Assembly (NCBI RefSeq): GCF_024359545.1
Contig: NZ_JAKQZG010000003.1
Coordinates: 372,001 to 436,000 of the forward strand
Direction of reading: 5' to 3'
DNA from: Jiella marina
GTDB lineage: Bacteria > Pseudomonadota > Alphaproteobacteria > Rhizobiales > Rhizobiaceae
Length of the DNA stretch: 64,000 nt
Shown here in pieces: positions 61,820-64,000 of this stretch. Every line of letters starts with the position of its first letter. Within the stretch, counting starts at the first letter, position 1. The notes under the pieces were generated by a model, which was not told where the DNA came from, searched no databases, and saw only the letters and a list, made by a program, of their open reading frames with translations. The translations under genes were made by a program, and so were the position numbers.

Positions 61820-61874
61820 AGCTTGTCCATAGCTGACACTGTGCACTCGCGAAAAAAATCAACAAATTGATCAA

Positions 61875-64000
61875 TTATTTCAGAGAGCGATCCACAATAT
61901 CCTGCAAGTCCTTGGAAAGGCTATTGGATTCGGAAAGCTTCCTCAGGGTTTCCTCAGCTTTTCCACGCCGGCCGGGCTCCAGACTGCGCCAGGCACGGAA
62001 GGTGGTCGCGATCCTGGCCGCGATCTGAGGGTTGATCTTGTCGAGTTCGATCAGCCTGTCCGCGACCCACCGATAGCCGCTCCCGTCGGGCCGGTGAAAG
62101 GCGACCTGATTGCCGGCGGCAAAGCTGCCCACGACCGCCCGCACCCGGTTGGGGTTCCGCAGCGTGAATCGCGGATGTTCCGTAAGGCGTGTGACAGCCT
62201 CCACGGCATTGCTCGCAGGTGCCACGGCCTGCAGGGCGAACCACTTGTCGAGGACCAGTTCGTCGGTTTCGAAGCGCTTGTAGAAATCGTCCAGCGACTC
62301 GCTCGTCGCCGGGTGTTCGGGGAAGCGGTGCGAGAGGATCGCGAGCGCAGCCAGGCGGTCGGTCATGTTGCTCGCGCTCTCGTACTGATCGACGGCGGAC
62401 TGTGCGTCGCCGGAGCCGGCCGTGATGTAGGCGAGGGCTGCATTGGACAGGGCACGGCGCCCGGCGCTGGCAGCGTCGGGTGAAAACGGCGCGTCGCTGG
62501 CGAGTTCGTCGCGCAGGCTCTCGAAGAGCGCCATTCCCTTGCTGCCGATGGCCGCCCGCGCGCTCTCGAGGACCTCATGGACCCGATCCGGATCGACATT
62601 CTCGCCCACTTGGCGGGCGACCTCCGGCTCGCCGGGCAGACCGAGAACCTGCGCCCGGAAGGCCGGCTCGAGTCCGCGGTCCCCGATGGAGGCGAGGATC
62701 GCATCGACCACCTCGTCGCCGAGAGCGGCGGTCTGGTCGCCCAAGGGCCGCCTGCCGGCCGTGGCCAAGGCGTCGCCGACCAGATCGCTGAGAAGGCGCC
62801 AGCGGTTGAACAGGTTCGGATCGAGGCGAGCAAGGGCCAGCCGGTCCGTCTCGCTCTGATCGTGCTCGAGCGTCACCGGGGCCGAGAAGTCCCGCAGGAC
62901 GGACAGATAGGGGCGTTCGCCGAGACCTTCGAAGGAGACGGTCGCCTCGGCCCCTTCGAGCAGGATCACATCGCCATCCACGGAGGCAGGGCCGCTCGCC
63001 CTGGCGGGCGCATCATTGTCCTGGCCGTTGCGGCCGACCAGGCCGAAGCGGATCGGCAGCGGCATCGGCGCGGTGCCGGTGCCTGCCGCGCCCTTCTTGA
63101 GGACCTGGCGGAAGGTCACCTCGTGGCGGCGCGCCGCGGAATCATAGTTTTCCGAGACTGACAGGGTGGGCGTGCCGGCCTGCGCGTACCAGAGCGCGAA
63201 CTGGGTCAGATCCCGCCCTGACGCGTCCTCGAAGCATTTCAGAAAATCCTCGATCGTCGCCGCTTCGCCGTCATGACGCTCGAAATAGAGGTCCATGCCC
63301 TTGCGGAAGCCCTCGCGACCAAGGATGGTCGCGATCATGCGAACCAGTTCGGCGCCCTTGTCGTAGACGGTCGCCGTGTAGAAGTTGTTGATCTCGCGAT
63401 ACTCGCCCGGACGGACGGGATGCTGGAGCGGACCCTGGTCCTCCGGAAACTGGTGCGCCTTGAGACGCCGGACCGAAGAGATGCGCTGCACGGTGGGTTC
63501 GCGCTCGTCGGCCGAGAATTCCTGGTCGCGATAGACGGTCAGGCCCTCCTTCAGGCAGAGCTGGAACCAGTCCCGACAGGTGATGCGATTGCCCGTCCAG
63601 TTATGGAAATATTCATGGGCGATGACCGTCTCGACGCCGCCATAGTCCGCGTCGGTGGCGATGTTGGAATCGAGCAGAACGTATTTATGGTTGAAGATGT
63701 TGAGGCCCTTGTTCTCCATGGCCCCCATGTTGAAGTCCGCGATGGCGACGACGTTGAAGACGTCGAGATCGTATTCCCGGCCGAAGCGCCGCTCATCCCA
63801 CACCATCGACCGCTTCAGCGCGTCCATGGCATAGCCGGCCTGGCCGGCGCGGCCTTTCTCTGTGTAGATGCCGAGCGTCACCTCGCGGCCACTCGCGGTC
63901 GTGAAGGTTTCGAGCATCGCGTCGAGATCACCGGCGACGATGGCGAAGAGATAGGACGGCTTGTTGAAAGGATCGTCCCAGACCGCGAAGTGCCGTCCGT
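61875..64000 (-). CDS. pepN: aminopeptidase N (M1 family), 5' end missing
   Basis: The last 708 or so residues are present; the gene starts beyond the right edge, and translation from 63917 is only an internal Met. The frame continues to 64000 with GRHFAVWDDPFNKPSYLFA, a typical PepN stretch. The exopeptidase motif GAMEN and the zinc site HEYFH with the third ligand Glu 18 residues later (in LCLKEGLTV) are intact. It removes N-terminal residues from peptides in the cytoplasm. The C-terminal helical domain is complete. It ends 132 bases before the start of pleC, on the same strand. Confidence 0.94.
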   Translation of the reverse strand, partial: GRHFAVWDDPFNKPSYLFAIVAGDLDAMLETFTTASGREVTLGIYTEKGRAGQAGYAMDALKRSMVWDERRFGREYDLDVFNVVAIADFNMGAMENKGLNIFNHKYVLLDSNIATDADYGGVETVIAHEYFHNWTGNRITCRDWFQLCLKEGLTVYRDQEFSADEREPTVQRISSVRRLKAHQFPEDQGPLQHPVRPGEYREINNFYTATVYDKGAELVRMIATILGREGFRKGMDLYFERHDGEAATIEDFLKCFEDASGRDLTQFALWYAQAGTPTLSVSENYDSAARRHEVTFRQVLKKGAAGTGTAPMPLPIRFGLVGRNGQDNDAPARASGPASVDGDVILLEGAEATVSFEGLGERPYLSVLRDFSAPVTLEHDQSETDRLALARLDPNLFNRWRLLSDLVGDALATAGRRPLGDQTAALGDEVVDAILASIGDRGLEPAFRAQVLGLPGEPEVARQVGENVDPDRVHEVLESARAAIGSKGMALFESLRDELASDAPFSPDAASAGRRALSNAALAYITAGSGDAQSAVDQYESASNMTDRLAALAILSHRFPEHPATSESLDDFYKRFETDELVLDKWFALQAVAPASNAVEAVTRLTEHPRFTLRNPNRVRAVVGSFAAGNQVAFHRPDGSGYRWVADRLIELDKINPQIAARIATTFRAWRSLEPGRRGKAEETLRKLSESNSLSKDLQDIVDRSLK

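Overview
The window is high-GC chromosomal DNA from an alphaproteobacterium, most likely a marine or salt-exposed member of the Hyphomicrobiales (Rhizobiales). Three things suggest this: the run ccmIEFH (cycHJKL) - degP - response regulator - histidine kinase - glnE - pleC-like kinase - pepN at 47.7-64 kb, which as I recall it is the gene order of Sinorhizobium meliloti; the set gapR, DUF1244, DUF1036 and pyk; and a full ectoine catabolic locus. No tRNA, rRNA, CRISPR array, transposase or integrase was recognised.

Layout. 0.2-3.4 kb is a loose accessory block of small genes: a Cys-rich protein, two exported Snase-like nucleases, a membrane-anchored collagen-like protein, a LysM protein and small unknowns. 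3.7-10.7 kb is a C4-dicarboxylate module: dctB-dctD two-component system, then a TRAP transporter dctPQM behind a perfect -24/-12 sigma-54 promoter and an upstream dyad. 10.8-22.3 kb is the ectoine locus: a leftward operon eutA-eutB-eutC-doeA-doeB, and rightward teaABC (TRAP importer), teaD (universal stress protein), an Lrp/AsnC regulator and the transaminase doeD. Imported ectoine would be opened and deacetylated by DoeA/DoeB to diaminobutyrate and transaminated by DoeD to aspartate semialdehyde. The final dehydrogenase (doeC) and the usual MocR regulator (enuR) are not in the window.

22.4-34.2 kb is mainly housekeeping: gapR, DUF1244, an EamA exporter, DUF1036, pyk, a small acidic secreted protein, a TPR protein, rpmJ, a ChaN-like protein, a LOG-family protein and dapD. 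An AT-richer stretch with an orphan membrane protein (32.2-33.3 kb) follows, then a phosphodiester-glycosidase-like gene. 34.4-40.5 kb is a leftward seven-gene MoxR/Bat operon, divergent from a NarL-type two-component pair (40.7-42.8 kb), with a perfect dyad between them. 42.8-47.5 kb holds an MFS transporter, an aldo/keto reductase, an M20 dipeptidase and a lipoprotein.

47.7-64 kb is the conserved chromosomal block: cytochrome c maturation, the periplasmic protease DegP with a two-component pair separated by a palindromic intergenic repeat, glnE translationally coupled to the kinase, a PleC-like cell-cycle kinase whose upstream region holds three GANTC sites in 51 bp, and pepN running off the right edge. 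Most genes are of known type. The least explained parts are the 0-3.4 kb accessory block, the 32.3-33.3 kb membrane protein, the long insertion in DctM and the acidic tails on two exported proteins. I did not find a clearly novel multi-gene system.
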